A stretch of DNA of 64,000 nt from NCBI RefSeq assembly GCF_905147045.1, contig NC_065907.1:3038001-3102000 (forward strand), in the 5' to 3' direction. Every line of letters starts with the position of its first letter. Position 1 is the first letter of the stretch. Positions 1 to 64,000 of this stretch are shown here, piece by piece. The stretch comes from Nymphalis io (lineage: Eukaryota; Arthropoda; Insecta; Lepidoptera; Nymphalidae). The position numbers and the translations under genes are program-made. The notes beneath the pieces were generated by a model. That model did no database searches and was not told where the DNA came from. It saw nothing but the letters and a program-made list of their open reading frames with translations.

Positions 1-170
1 TTTACATTTTTTTAAATTATTTGATATTAATATGTATGTGTTGTGTTAACAATTCGTCTCTCAAACCATCATAACAGCATGTAAAGGAGAAATTTAGTTA
101 GAATTTCTTTTTCGCCTTAGAATAACAGGTAGGTAGTCTTGTAAATACAACCACAAATATTTATTACAGT

Positions 171-64000
<63,830 letters not shown>

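Overview
The window is eukaryotic, intron-rich, AT-rich and full of short retroelements. The coding part reads as an insect formin. The repeat set (two tRNA-headed SINE families, a 300-bp poly(A) SINE, short MITEs, LINE 3' tails) is the kind seen in butterflies and moths, so I read this as lepidopteran genomic DNA. Repeat family letters are mine; no family was checked against a library. Layout: one gene on the minus strand, an inverted-formin-2 homologue (vertebrate INF2, fly form3), appears to span the whole window. Eighteen exons lie between 171 and 10422. They encode, in transcript order, most of the N-terminal regulatory domain (DID), a polyproline FH1, a complete FH2 actin-assembly domain and a WH2/DAD-like tail. 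All splice sites are GT..AG and all phases agree. A nineteenth, less certain piece at 63939..64000 ends in the phase required by the exon at 10422 and aligns with the matching part of INF2; if it is right, 10423..63938 is one intron of about 53.5 kb. The start codon and first part of the DID lie beyond 64000. From 10423 to 63938 I see no other convincing host gene. The stretch is a graveyard of transposable elements: SINE-A (tRNA-headed, about 370 bp), SINE-B (about 300 bp, poly(A)), SINE-C (tRNA-headed, about 310 bp), SINE-D (tRNA-headed, about 250 bp), a GC-rich poly(A) family F (185 to 240 bp) whose 3' half resembles a longer 662-bp element E, two broken LINE reverse-transcriptase C-termini (34566..34900 and 57990..58810), LINE 3' tails, MITE-like repeats and several TA microsatellites. 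Target-site duplications mark some insertions precisely (11789/12173, 30721/31393, 33035/33254, 49731/49981, 50628/50827). The most interesting observations are the possible two-way C-terminus of the formin (one reading ends in a CaaX-like tetrapeptide), the giant intron dividing the DID, a 20-nt candidate poison microexon inside it, a perfect 35-bp hairpin at 39947..40021, and the E/F pair with shared 3' ends. I found no prokaryotic-type system, CRISPR array, rRNA or functional tRNA gene.
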